Of a DNA stretch of 64,000 bases, positions 39,453 to 48,152 are shown piece by piece. A program made the translations under genes and the position numbers. The first letter of the stretch is position 1. Each line of letters begins with the position of its first letter. Source of the DNA: CAYYYP01 sp964475985 (GTDB taxonomy: Bacteria > Bdellovibrionota > UBA1018 > CAYHWW01). The stretch spans positions 62,001-126,000 of the forward strand of contig CAYYYP010000001.1 of assembly GCA_964475985.1 (NCBI GenBank). The letters run 5' to 3'. A model generated the notes under the pieces. It had not been told where the DNA came from and ran no database searches. It saw nothing but the letters and a program-made list of their open reading frames with translations.

Positions 39453-40730
39453 TTAGTCCAGAGCCTTTAGCTTTGTAGAAATCGCATTGGCCAATTTTCG
39501 ATAAAAAGTATCGGCATCAAATTCCGAGGCCCGCTGCCGGCACGCCTCGGATCCCTCTTGCTGATTCAAATTTTCGAATAACTTTCCTTCATATCGTTGA
39601 ATGGCATCCACCAGGCCACTTACGGACTCTTCGTGAAAAAAAACACCCGTGCTTCCTTCAACGACTGTTTCCAGTGCGCCCCCTTTGCCAAACGCAATTA
39701 CGGGCAAGCCGCAAGCCATTGCTTCTAAGGGCACGATGCCGAAGTCTTCAATTCCAGGAAATAACAATGCCTTGCTAGATATGTAGGCCTTTACCAACTC
39801 ATCCCGTGCGGCGGTGCCGACAAATTCCACGTGCGCATTCAAGCTCTGCGCCAGACGTTTCAACCGGGCAAGGTCCGGGCCGTCTCCAATAATGCGCAAT
39901 TTTCTCTTGAGTTGAGCACACGCTTCAATGGCCTGGTCCACGCGCTTGTAGGGAACCAGTGCGGAAACAATGAGATAAGCATCCGTCCAATGCTCATCTT
40001 TGCTTCTCAACGCTTTAGCTTTCTCCGTGAAAAAACTAACGTCACAAAACGGATAGATAACCGTTGCGTCACGGCCATAAAGTTCAGCGACGCGGGATGC
40101 AATGAATTTAGAATTTGCAAAAAACCAATCTACGTCCTTGGACGAGCGCCTATCCCAAGCCTGCAGTAGAGGCCTAAAGAGGTTGGCCCCAATCCGCGTC
40201 ACTAAAGAGGAACGTTCAGGGTTAAAGTATTCATGGAAACGTTCCCACATGTAACGCATAGGTGCATGTATATACGAAAGGTGGATCGCACCCTTATTTT
40301 TCCGCACCCCTTTGGCCACGCAGTGAGATGAAGAAATAACCACGTCGAAGTCTGATAGATCCATCGCTCCAATTGCCAGTGGCATCAGGGGCAAAAAATG
40401 ACGATAGTGGTTTTTAACCTTAGGTACGTTTTGCAAAAACGAAGTGGCCACGGGACCTAAAGCTTCGATGGAGCTCGATACGCTGCCCGGCTCATATAAA
40501 AGGACAAAGACCTTCGCCTCCGCTGGAGATAATTGCTTAAAAAGTTCACAAATAGCGGCAAAAACATTTTCACCGCCCCGTTGGCTATAAAGCCATTCAT
40601 GTACCAGCGCGACTTTTCTACCTTTAAAAAGTGGACGCAATTTTTGCAAAACGTCTTCCGGCGGCGGCGGGGCTGCCGGCTGAAGCGCCATGCGGTGCGA
40701 ATCGCTTAAAGAGAAAGCCGTTTCCGCCAT
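39453..40730 (-). CDS. GT4-family glycosyltransferase
   Basis: The product has 425 residues and a GT-B fold. The N-terminal domain starts at VALVHEWLYSQRGGENVFAA, the acceptor-side motif of many GT4 enzymes. The C-terminal donor domain has LIVSALVPYKRVDQAIEACA, LRIIGDGPDL, VEFVGTAARDELVKAYISSK and FGIVPLEAMACGLPVIAFGKG, the E-x7-E type donor site. It probably adds a mannose or a related sugar to a cell-surface glycan, given the nearby manC and decarboxylase genes. It lies 7 nt after the UDP-glucuronate decarboxylase gene on the same strand. Confidence 0.9.
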   Translation of the reverse strand: MAETAFSLSDSHRMALQPAAPPPPEDVLQKLRPLFKGRKVALVHEWLYSQRGGENVFAAICELFKQLSPAEAKVFVLLYEPGSVSSSIEALGPVATSFLQNVPKVKNHYRHFLPLMPLAIGAMDLSDFDVVISSSHCVAKGVRKNKGAIHLSYIHAPMRYMWERFHEYFNPERSSLVTRIGANLFRPLLQAWDRRSSKDVDWFFANSKFIASRVAELYGRDATVIYPFCDVSFFTEKAKALRSKDEHWTDAYLIVSALVPYKRVDQAIEACAQLKRKLRIIGDGPDLARLKRLAQSLNAHVEFVGTAARDELVKAYISSKALLFPGIEDFGIVPLEAMACGLPVIAFGKGGALETVVEGSTGVFFHEESVSGLVDAIQRYEGKLFENLNQQEGSEACRQRASEFDADTFYRKLANAISTKLKALD

Positions 40731-40737
40731 GACCTAA

Positions 40738-41742
40738 CTAAGCATTCAATCGAGTGCGGAAATAATCAATAGTTTGTTTTAGGCCTTCGTCCAAAGACAC
40801 CTTAGGACTCCAACCCAGAAGCTCACGCGCACGGGTGATGTCAGGCTTGCGCTGCTTAGGATCATCCTGTGGCAATTCTTTAAAGGACAGCTTACTTTGG
40901 GAAGTCGGAAGGTGTTTCAAAACAATCTCGGCAAAATCCCTGATCTTGTATTCATCTGGATTACCCAAATTTACCGGCTCATGAAACGCCGTCTTAGTCG
41001 TCATGCGAAAAATCCCGTCCACTAAATCCGTGACGTAACAAAAAGACCGGGTTTGATCACCATGGCCATAAACGGTGAGCGCTTCATCCCGCAGAGCCTG
41101 CCCACAAAAGTTTGGGACTACTCGACCATCGCTGAGTCGCATACGTGGACCATAGGTATTAAATATTCGGACGATGCCGGTATTAAGATCAAACTTACGA
41201 TGGTAAGCCATGGTAGCGGCTTCCGCAAAACGTTTCACTTCATCATAACAACTTCGTGGACCAATGGTGTTCACATTGCCCCAATAATCTTCGCGTTGCG
41301 GATGAACTAACGGATCACCGTAAACCTCGGATGTGCTGGCAATAATATAGCGACAATTTGGTGTACCCATGGTGCGAACGACATCAAGCGTTTGGAACGT
41401 TCCAATGGAATCTACCCGAAGGATCTCTTCCGGAAGCCGAGCAAAATCCACGGGACTTGCGGGACACGCAAAATGCAGGACCGCATCAAAGAGATGTGCT
41501 CCTAGTTGGGCCTTGAGTTCCGGTAAAAAATTCTGCGAAACGTCTTTTTCCAAGAAATGAAACCTCGACGCTAAGGCATGATTTTGTAAAAGAGTGAGGT
41601 TCTGACGATCGCCGGTCAAAAAATTATCTAGGCCCCAAACTTCATACCCTTCGTTTAAAAATCGTTCAACGAGATGTGAGCCAATGAAACCGCAAGCGCC
41701 GGTAATAAAAACACGTGGTAGGTTGGGACGTTTTTGATCCAT
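40738..41742 (-). CDS. UDP-glucuronate decarboxylase (UDP-xylose synthase)-like SDR
   Basis: The product has 334 residues from the ATG at 41742. A longer frame to 41862 would overlap the divergent gene and adds residues not typical of the family. It is an extended SDR with the NAD motif VFITGACGFIGSHLVERF. The UXS signature SEVYGDPLVHPQREDYWGNV continues into NTIGPRSCYDEVKR, which contains the YxxxK catalytic pair, and the C-terminal LGWSPKVSLDEGLKQTIDYF. It converts UDP-glucuronate to UDP-xylose for surface polysaccharide. It forms an operon with the downstream glycosyltransferase. Confidence 0.9.
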   Translation of the reverse strand: MDQKRPNLPRVFITGACGFIGSHLVERFLNEGYEVWGLDNFLTGDRQNLTLLQNHALASRFHFLEKDVSQNFLPELKAQLGAHLFDAVLHFACPASPVDFARLPEEILRVDSIGTFQTLDVVRTMGTPNCRYIIASTSEVYGDPLVHPQREDYWGNVNTIGPRSCYDEVKRFAEAATMAYHRKFDLNTGIVRIFNTYGPRMRLSDGRVVPNFCGQALRDEALTVYGHGDQTRSFCYVTDLVDGIFRMTTKTAFHEPVNLGNPDEYKIRDFAEIVLKHLPTSQSKLSFKELPQDDPKQRKPDITRARELLGWSPKVSLDEGLKQTIDYFRTRLNA

Positions 41743-41855
41743 TCTCTTTGGTTTAATGGAATTCGCCGATCCCGGCAAGAAAACAGAACTGAGCGTTGCC
41801 GTCTCTCCCGAAAAATTGACTTCCTCGATAAAATTCACAAGAATGAGGCCCGGGA

Positions 41856-42542
41856 ATGCCAATGAAATTTTTCAATCAGATTCTAACTTGGGGCATTAGT
41901 TTCACCCAGGCCGGATCCATAAGCCTGCTGATCTCTTTCATGATTTCCCATGTCACCTTTGCTCAAGGGTCGGTGATTGGTGGTTCAGCATCAAGTTCGC
42001 CGTCTGCAAAAACGACTCCCGAACGAGGCAATGTCAAAACCCCAGCTACGGCCGTAGTACCACCAGCGGAAGATCCAGCTCCTGCGACACCCTCAAAACC
42101 TCTGAGCCTTTACCGGTCGGAATCAGGTTGCCGCCGAAGTTTTACGTATCAGCGGCAGGATTATCCTTTGGACTCCGGTCGCCGTCAGGACGGTGAAGGC
42201 CTAAAAAAAATCCTCGTTTCCAATCCAGAGGCCTATCGCCTTTTGACGCAGTACCAAAGCGGGGCGGCGACTAACCCAGTCCCAGCTTACATTGGAAGCC
42301 TTGGCATTCTTACTTTGATCGCCGCAAGTTTTGCTCCGGCGCAGTTGAGTACGGACTATCACAACCAAAAACTGATCCGTTATGGCTTCGCCGCCACCGG
42401 TATCATCACCGTAGGCCTGGCTTATTTTCTTCATCAATGGGGTCTAAAAAAGAATGAGTTGGAGCTGGTTCGCGCCGTGGAAACTTTTAACCAAGGACAA
42501 CTTCCCGTGAAACAAGTTCATTTGAATCTCAACACGAACTGA
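41856..42542 (+). CDS. Membrane-associated exported protein of unknown function
   Basis: The protein has 228 residues. GAGG lies 7 nt before the ATG at 41856; the ATG at 41862 is an alternative. The N-terminal hydrophobic segment (SISLLISFMISHVTFAQG) looks like a signal peptide, cut after TFA. A low-complexity Ser/Thr/Pro/Ala linker follows (SSSPSAKTTPERG, PATAVVPPAEDPAPATP), then a small domain with one Cys and two hydrophobic helices (AYIGSLGILTLIAASFA and GFAATGIITVGLAYFL). It is unrecognised. It lies 14 nt upstream of carB but has no evident link to it. Confidence 0.65.
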   Translation: MPMKFFNQILTWGISFTQAGSISLLISFMISHVTFAQGSVIGGSASSSPSAKTTPERGNVKTPATAVVPPAEDPAPATPSKPLSLYRSESGCRRSFTYQRQDYPLDSGRRQDGEGLKKILVSNPEAYRLLTQYQSGAATNPVPAYIGSLGILTLIAASFAPAQLSTDYHNQKLIRYGFAATGIITVGLAYFLHQWGLKKNELELVRAVETFNQGQLPVKQVHLNLNTN

Positions 42543-42556
42543 TTTAGTGAGTTCCT

Positions 42557-45500
42557 ATGCCTGTGACATCCCAAGACCCGAAAAAATCAATGCAAAAACC
42601 TAAATCAATTTTAGTCATAGGTTCTGGGCCCATCGTCATTGGGCAGGCTTGTGAGTTTGATTATTCAGGTTCCCAAGCTTTGCGTACCCTCAAGGAAGAA
42701 GGCATCCGGGTGGTGCTCATCAATTCCAATCCCGCCACTATCATGACGGATCCAGGAATGGCCGACGCAGTTTACATTGAACCGCTGACGGCCGAATTTG
42801 CGGAACGTATCATCGCGAAGGAAAAACCAGAAGCGCTTTTGCCCACCCTCGGTGGACAAACTGCATTGAACCTTGCCGTGGAGCTGGCAACCCTCGGCAT
42901 TCTTGAACGGCACGGAGTCAAACTCATTGGGGCAAGTTTTGAATCCATTAGAAAGGCCGAGGATCGTGAACTTTTTAAGCAAACCATGGTGAGCCTAGGG
43001 ATTGACGTTCCTCTCAGCAAACAAGTTTCAAACGTTGAGGAAGGTTACGAAGCCCTCAAGGCCATTGGCCTTCCGATCATTTTGCGGCCCAGCTTTACTT
43101 TGGGCGGCGAAGGCGGAGGCATTGCCAATACCGAGGAGGAGTTTTTTAAAATCCTTGAGCGAGGTCTTTTTTTAAGCCCGACGAATTCTGTCCTCTTAGA
43201 GGAAAGCCTATTGGGTTGGAAAGAGTATGAACTTGAAGTAGTGAGGGACCGCAAGGACAACGTCATCATCGTTTGTTCAATAGAAAATGTTGACCCCATG
43301 GGAATTCACACGGGTGACAGCATTACCGTAGCGCCCGCCCAAACTCTAACGGATCGCCAGTATCAATATCTCAGGGATCTCTCGAAAAAAATCATTCGCG
43401 CCATCGGTGTGGAAAGCGGTGGTTGCAATATTCAATTTGCCGTTGATCCGAAAACCGGTCGAACAACGGTCATTGAAATGAACCCGAGGGTTTCTCGAAG
43501 TTCGGCGTTAGCCAGCAAGGCTACGGGATTTCCCATCGCTAAAGTAGCCACGCGATTAGCGCTCGGATACTGCCTGAACGAAATTTTAAATGATATCACT
43601 GGCACCACCCCCGCAAGTTTTGAACCTACAATCGACTATGTAGTCACGAAAATTCCCCGATTTGATTTTCATAAATTTACCGCGAGCCCGCAGTATTTAG
43701 GAACCCAAATGAAAAGTGTCGGCGAAAGCATGGCAATCGGCAGGACTTTCAAAGAATCCTTCTTAAAAGCACTTTCAGGAATGGAGAACGGCCATACTTC
43801 TTTGCTAGCCCGAAAGGAATTGTTAGAAGGCCTGTCATCTGAGGACTTGCAAAGTGAACTTCAGAAGCCGCTTTGGACCAGAATTTATGTCATCGCTCAA
43901 GCGCTCAGAAAAAATCTATCAGTGCAGACCATCCACGAGCTCACGGGATTTGACCCTTGGTTTTTGAACCAGTTTAAAACTATCGTCCAAATGGAAACGG
44001 AGCTTTCCGCCGCGCCAATTTCTGAGAACTGGAAAAACCTAACTCATGAAAATTGGATCACCATCAAGTCATTAGGTTTCCCCGACGAAACCTTGGCAAC
44101 CTTGTGGAAAACTACTCCGCTTGAAATCCTAAAGACTCGGATCAAACTTGACGTGCGACCTCGCTTCGATCAAGTCGATACTTGTGCTGGCGAATTTGAA
44201 GCTAAGACTCCCTATCTTTACTCCACCTATTGCATTCAGGAAAAAGTTCAAAATACGGCGCCTCGGAAAAAAAATGTGGTCGTTATTTTAGGTTCGGGCA
44301 CTAACAGGATCGGGCAGGGAATTGAATTTGATTACACTTGCGTGCATGCGGCCTTAGCGGCGAAAGGCTTAGGTTACGAAAGTGTCATGATCAATTACAA
44401 TCCGGAAACCGTAAGTACGGACTATGACATTTCATCTAGGCTTTACTTTGAACCCTTAACCCTGGAGAGGGTCTATGCAGTTTTGGAACATGAAGGGCTG
44501 GAAAATATTCGCGGTGTGATTGTGCAATTCGGTGGGCAAACTCCCCTGAAACTCTGTCACGACTTAGAGGCACTTGGCGTCCCCATCTTAGGCACTCCGG
44601 TAAAAAGCATCGACATCGCCGAGGACCGGGCCCTTTTTGAAGAACTGCTTAATGGAGTTTCTCTTAAGGGCCTAAAACAAGCTCCCAGCGTTACCGCATC
44701 GGATCGTGAAGAGGCGCTGCGCCTCTCTGAAAAGATTGGGTTCCCCATGATGGTGCGCCCCAGTTATGTCCTTGGCGGCCGCGGCATGCGTATTGTTTTC
44801 ACCCGGGAAACTCTTGAAAAATATATTGGCGAAGCCCTTGAGGTTTCCGAGAAAAAACCGGTGCTGCTTGATCGCTACCTCGCGGGCGCTACGGAAGTAG
44901 ACGTAGATGCGCTATCGGACGGCAAAGATGTCATCATAGCGGGAGTGCTCGAACATATTGAAGAGGCTGGGATCCACAGCGGTGACAGCGCTTGCAGTCT
45001 TCCCGCGTTTACCCTGTCTAAGTCCATCACGGATCGACTCAGGCAATATACCCGCGAGCTCGCAAAAGCACTGAATGTCGTCGGCCTCATGAACATTCAA
45101 TTCGCGGTACTGGAAAATGATATTTTCGTATTGGAAGTGAATCCGCGCGCATCCCGCACGGTTCCGTTCATCGCCAAAGCATGCGGAATTCCGTTACCGA
45201 AAATCGCTACGCGCCTGATGTTAGGAGAATCACTAAAGGACCTACTCAAAGAAAATGGTCGAACGATACTTCAGGACTTTGACCAGGACCTTGAAAAAAA
45301 TCGGACCCCTTATTTCGTCAAAATGCCAGTGTTTCCATTCCATAAGTTTCCGGGCGTTGACGTAATCCTAGGGCCGGAAATGAAATCCACGGGCGAATCC
45401 ATGGGCCAGGCAGAAACCTTCGGCGCGGCCTACGCAAAGGCTCTTTTAGGTGCCGGCACCACTATTCCGACCCATGGTCGGGCATTACTTTCAGTCGCGG

Positions 45501-45886
45501 ATGAGGACAAGACTTCGGCTATTCTGGAAATTGCACGCACTTTGCACCTTATGGGTTTTCGTATGGAATGCACTGTGGGTACCTATGATTATCTGGCCGC
45601 AAATGGAATTCCTTGCGAAAAGGTCCAAAAGGTTGGCGAGCAAGCAAACGCAAAGGTGGATAACTGCGTCGCGCGTATCAAGCAAAACCATTACAGTTTT
45701 GTCATCAATACTACCGTGGGCGAAAAATCGATTTTAGATAGTTATGCCATTCGAAGAACTGCTTTGGAAAAAAGAATTCCCTATTGCACTTTAGTATCTG
45801 CGGCCCGAGCCTTCGTGAGAGCAATCGCGTCGCTTAAGGAAGAACAACTGCCGCTGTCTCCACCGCTTTCGTCCCACTGGAAATGA
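42557..45886 (+). CDS. carB: Carbamoyl-phosphate synthase large subunit
   Basis: The product has 1109 residues, slightly longer than the usual 1070. It contains two ATP-grasp halves. First half: SILVIGSGPIVIGQACEFDY, PTLGGQTALNLA, LRPSFTLGGEGGG and IEMNPRVSRSSALASKATG. Second half: VVILGSGTNRIGQGIEFDYT, QFGGQTPLKLC, VRPSYVLGGRGMRIV and LEVNPRASRTVPFIAKACG. A C-terminal MGS-like allosteric domain ends the protein. It makes carbamoyl phosphate for pyrimidines and arginine. The first-half loop starts GSGPIVIGQACEFDYSG, as expected. carA is not in the window. The 3' end overlaps the DUF2079 gene on the other strand by 106 bp. Confidence 0.97.
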   Translation: MPVTSQDPKKSMQKPKSILVIGSGPIVIGQACEFDYSGSQALRTLKEEGIRVVLINSNPATIMTDPGMADAVYIEPLTAEFAERIIAKEKPEALLPTLGGQTALNLAVELATLGILERHGVKLIGASFESIRKAEDRELFKQTMVSLGIDVPLSKQVSNVEEGYEALKAIGLPIILRPSFTLGGEGGGIANTEEEFFKILERGLFLSPTNSVLLEESLLGWKEYELEVVRDRKDNVIIVCSIENVDPMGIHTGDSITVAPAQTLTDRQYQYLRDLSKKIIRAIGVESGGCNIQFAVDPKTGRTTVIEMNPRVSRSSALASKATGFPIAKVATRLALGYCLNEILNDITGTTPASFEPTIDYVVTKIPRFDFHKFTASPQYLGTQMKSVGESMAIGRTFKESFLKALSGMENGHTSLLARKELLEGLSSEDLQSELQKPLWTRIYVIAQALRKNLSVQTIHELTGFDPWFLNQFKTIVQMETELSAAPISENWKNLTHENWITIKSLGFPDETLATLWKTTPLEILKTRIKLDVRPRFDQVDTCAGEFEAKTPYLYSTYCIQEKVQNTAPRKKNVVVILGSGTNRIGQGIEFDYTCVHAALAAKGLGYESVMINYNPETVSTDYDISSRLYFEPLTLERVYAVLEHEGLENIRGVIVQFGGQTPLKLCHDLEALGVPILGTPVKSIDIAEDRALFEELLNGVSLKGLKQAPSVTASDREEALRLSEKIGFPMMVRPSYVLGGRGMRIVFTRETLEKYIGEALEVSEKKPVLLDRYLAGATEVDVDALSDGKDVIIAGVLEHIEEAGIHSGDSACSLPAFTLSKSITDRLRQYTRELAKALNVVGLMNIQFAVLENDIFVLEVNPRASRTVPFIAKACGIPLPKIATRLMLGESLKDLLKENGRTILQDFDQDLEKNRTPYFVKMPVFPFHKFPGVDVILGPEMKSTGESMGQAETFGAAYAKALLGAGTTIPTHGRALLSVADEDKTSAILEIARTLHLMGFRMECTVGTYDYLAANGIPCEKVQKVGEQANAKVDNCVARIKQNHYSFVINTTVGEKSILDSYAIRRTALEKRIPYCTLVSAARAFVRAIASLKEEQLPLSPPLSSHWK

Positions 45887-47559
45887 TCAATCCATTCCTG
45901 GCATTGTATTTTGTGATCCGTTCGGCACCAAAGCTCAAGTTCGGAAGCAAGGAGAAGCGGGAAGAAATTCCGATGGTTTCCATTATGCAGCTGGCCCGAA
46001 ACCTCATGTAAGCCTTCTGCGGCATAGTGGTTTATATTTTCCATTTTTGAAAATGCTATGAAATCGGCGGACCCCTCGGGCAACTGCCTTAACAACATAA
46101 CTTTATCCCTACGATGCAGGACTGGCATCAAAGCCCCTTGGGTGGCCACAGCAAAAGATTTTGGAACATTTTCCAGCAGATTTCTTACGCAAGTTTTTTG
46201 CGTAGTCGGCCAGTAGGTTCGCAGAAGCAAAACGGGGCTTCGGCCAAAAAAACAAAACAAGCCAAGAAAAAGCCAAACCGTCTGCGGAGTCTTTTGCCTC
46301 TGGGTTGATGGTGCATAATAGGCAAGCATCAACGCCCCCCATAAAAGCGGCAGAAAAATAAGGTCGTAGTGGAAGTCCGTCGATCTTGGCGTGAATAAAA
46401 GATTTAAAAACCAGAGCGCTACGCTTGAAAAAAACAGGAAGGGTTGCTTCCGCACCATAAATGGAATGAAAAACAAGTAGGGACCAAAAACCAAAAGCCC
46501 GTATTTTAGGCTTTTCAGATCGAAGATGTATTTGAAGATGCGTTCCAGCAATCCGAAAGGTTCACGTAAAAACTGTTGGAAGAGTCCCTCTGACGTAAGC
46601 CCAAGAAAATTCAGGCGCCTGGCCATCATAACTTGATCCTGGGGACCGGCGATCTTTGGCGCGATGACAAAGTTCCATAGGTAAAACGCGAAGGCTGAAA
46701 ATAGGATGACCGCCAGCGCTGCCCCACGCCACTGATTCGCTCTTTTTGACGTTTCTCCCGGCAGCTGGAATAGGATCCAAAGGGCAAAGGGCACGGATAA
46801 AAAAGCAGCGTTTTCCTTAACCGTAAAAAGCGCCAAAGTACAAAGCAAGTAAAGCAAAAGCCTGCCCGATAAAATTGAACTTAAAATCAGTATCCCCAGG
46901 GGAAGAAAAAATACATCTTCCCGAAATTGAAAAGAAGCCCCGCCGCGGAAAGACGGAGTCAGGCTAAAAAAGAGAATCATGAGAAAAAACCGGAGCGAAA
47001 TTCTTTTTTCTGGCGGACCGCCTGAAGTCCGCGCCATGACGGAAATGCAGAGCAAAAGCGAACCCGCCAAAAGCAAAGCCGGAACCCAAGCCATATGAAA
47101 GGGTGTATCGATCAGTCGGTACAGGGGCACTAAAGCAGCAAATATAAATGCCGCGTGCTCGCCTAAGTAGGTTCCTGCCTTGGGCATACTGGAACCCAGA
47201 AACGGAGCTAGGCCCTTTGGCCACAAAAAGGCCGTTTTCCAAATACTTTGCTCAACGTATGTGAAGTCATAGGCGTTTGCATTTAAGGATGCATACTCAA
47301 ACCAATGCAGAACCGTATAAAATAAAAATATTGCGCCACAAAATCCCAACGCCCACGAATAGGGAATGGTCCGATTTTCCCTAGGCCACGCCCCTGGCTT
47401 TTTTATTCCGCAAAGCGCAACCAGGATGATTCCAAAAACATTGACCTGGGAAAGCTCAACTCTTCCCAGCATAGTTCCGCCCGTAAGGATGAGTAAAAGA
47501 ATCACGGCCCAAAGAAAGATCTTTAGTCCTTCCAGGAGTTTAGGAAATATAATCGGCAT
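45781..47559 (-). CDS. DUF2079 polytopic membrane protein
   Basis: The membrane protein has 592 residues and about eleven hydrophobic helices. The first periplasmic loop has ANAYDFTYVEQSIWKTAFLW and a later EHAAFIFAALVPLYRL, matching the DUF2079 pattern (YD-x-x-x-x-QxxW, then H-x-PxxxxLxPLY). These proteins resemble GT-C glycosyltransferases, with the acidic residue of the first loop as candidate catalytic base. Substrate is unknown. Its last 35 codons overlap the end of carB on the opposite strand. Confidence 0.82.
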   Translation of the reverse strand: MPIIFPKLLEGLKIFLWAVILLLILTGGTMLGRVELSQVNVFGIILVALCGIKKPGAWPRENRTIPYSWALGFCGAIFLFYTVLHWFEYASLNANAYDFTYVEQSIWKTAFLWPKGLAPFLGSSMPKAGTYLGEHAAFIFAALVPLYRLIDTPFHMAWVPALLLAGSLLLCISVMARTSGGPPEKRISLRFFLMILFFSLTPSFRGGASFQFREDVFFLPLGILILSSILSGRLLLYLLCTLALFTVKENAAFLSVPFALWILFQLPGETSKRANQWRGAALAVILFSAFAFYLWNFVIAPKIAGPQDQVMMARRLNFLGLTSEGLFQQFLREPFGLLERIFKYIFDLKSLKYGLLVFGPYLFFIPFMVRKQPFLFFSSVALWFLNLLFTPRSTDFHYDLIFLPLLWGALMLAYYAPSTQRQKTPQTVWLFLGLFCFFGRSPVLLLRTYWPTTQKTCVRNLLENVPKSFAVATQGALMPVLHRRDKVMLLRQLPEGSADFIAFSKMENINHYAAEGLHEVSGQLHNGNHRNFFPLLLASELELWCRTDHKIQCQEWIDHFQWDESGGDSGSCSSLSDAIALTKARAADTKVQ

Positions 47560-47624
47560 CTGATTATGATGAGTGAAACCCTTGCTTGCGACAAGTACTC
47601 AAAAATGGCATCTTCACCCCAACC

Positions 47625-48152
47625 ATGACCCAAAATAACGTACAACAAAGCTCAAACGGTGCTGTTCCCGATGTCAATAGTGCACCGGTGCCCATGACCG
47701 TTAAGGGGCGTCGCCTCCTTGAGGAAGAACTGAAACGTTTGTTGTCGGTGGATCGTCCGACGGTGGTTAAGGCTATCGAGATCGCACGAGGCCATGGTGA
47801 CCTCTCTGAAAATGCCGATTATTCCGCGGCCAAAGAGCGACAAGGTTTTATCGAAGGCCGTATTCAGGAAATTAATTCGAAACTCGCAAGAGCTCAAGTG
47901 ATCGACCCTAAAAGCATCACCTCAGAAAAAGTTCTTTTTGGCGCAACGGTGGATATTGAAGATCAAGAATCCGGCAGACCTTGCACCTACACCATCGTAG
48001 GCGCAGATGAGGCAGATCTTAAAAATCATAAAATTTCCATTCACTCCCCGCTTGCTCGTGCTCTCATTGGAAAGAAGGTAGGAGATGAAGCCGTCGTCCA
48101 AGCCCCCAAAGGAGCCGTTCACTACGACATCTCAGACATCCGTTACGAATAG
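47625..48152 (+). CDS. greA: Transcription elongation factor GreA
   Basis: The product has 175 residues from the ATG at 47625. An N-terminal extension of about 20 residues rich in Asn, Gln and Ser precedes the GreA body. The coiled-coil domain runs from PMTVKGRRLLEEELKRLLSV to HGDLSENADYSAAKERQGFI, with the acidic DLSENADY tip that stimulates RNA cleavage in stalled RNA polymerase. The C-terminal FKBP-like domain has VLFGATVDIEDQESG and HSPLARALIGKKVGDEAVV. It overlaps recG by 68 bp. Confidence 0.94.
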   Translation: MTQNNVQQSSNGAVPDVNSAPVPMTVKGRRLLEEELKRLLSVDRPTVVKAIEIARGHGDLSENADYSAAKERQGFIEGRIQEINSKLARAQVIDPKSITSEKVLFGATVDIEDQESGRPCTYTIVGADEADLKNHKISIHSPLARALIGKKVGDEAVVQAPKGAVHYDISDIRYE

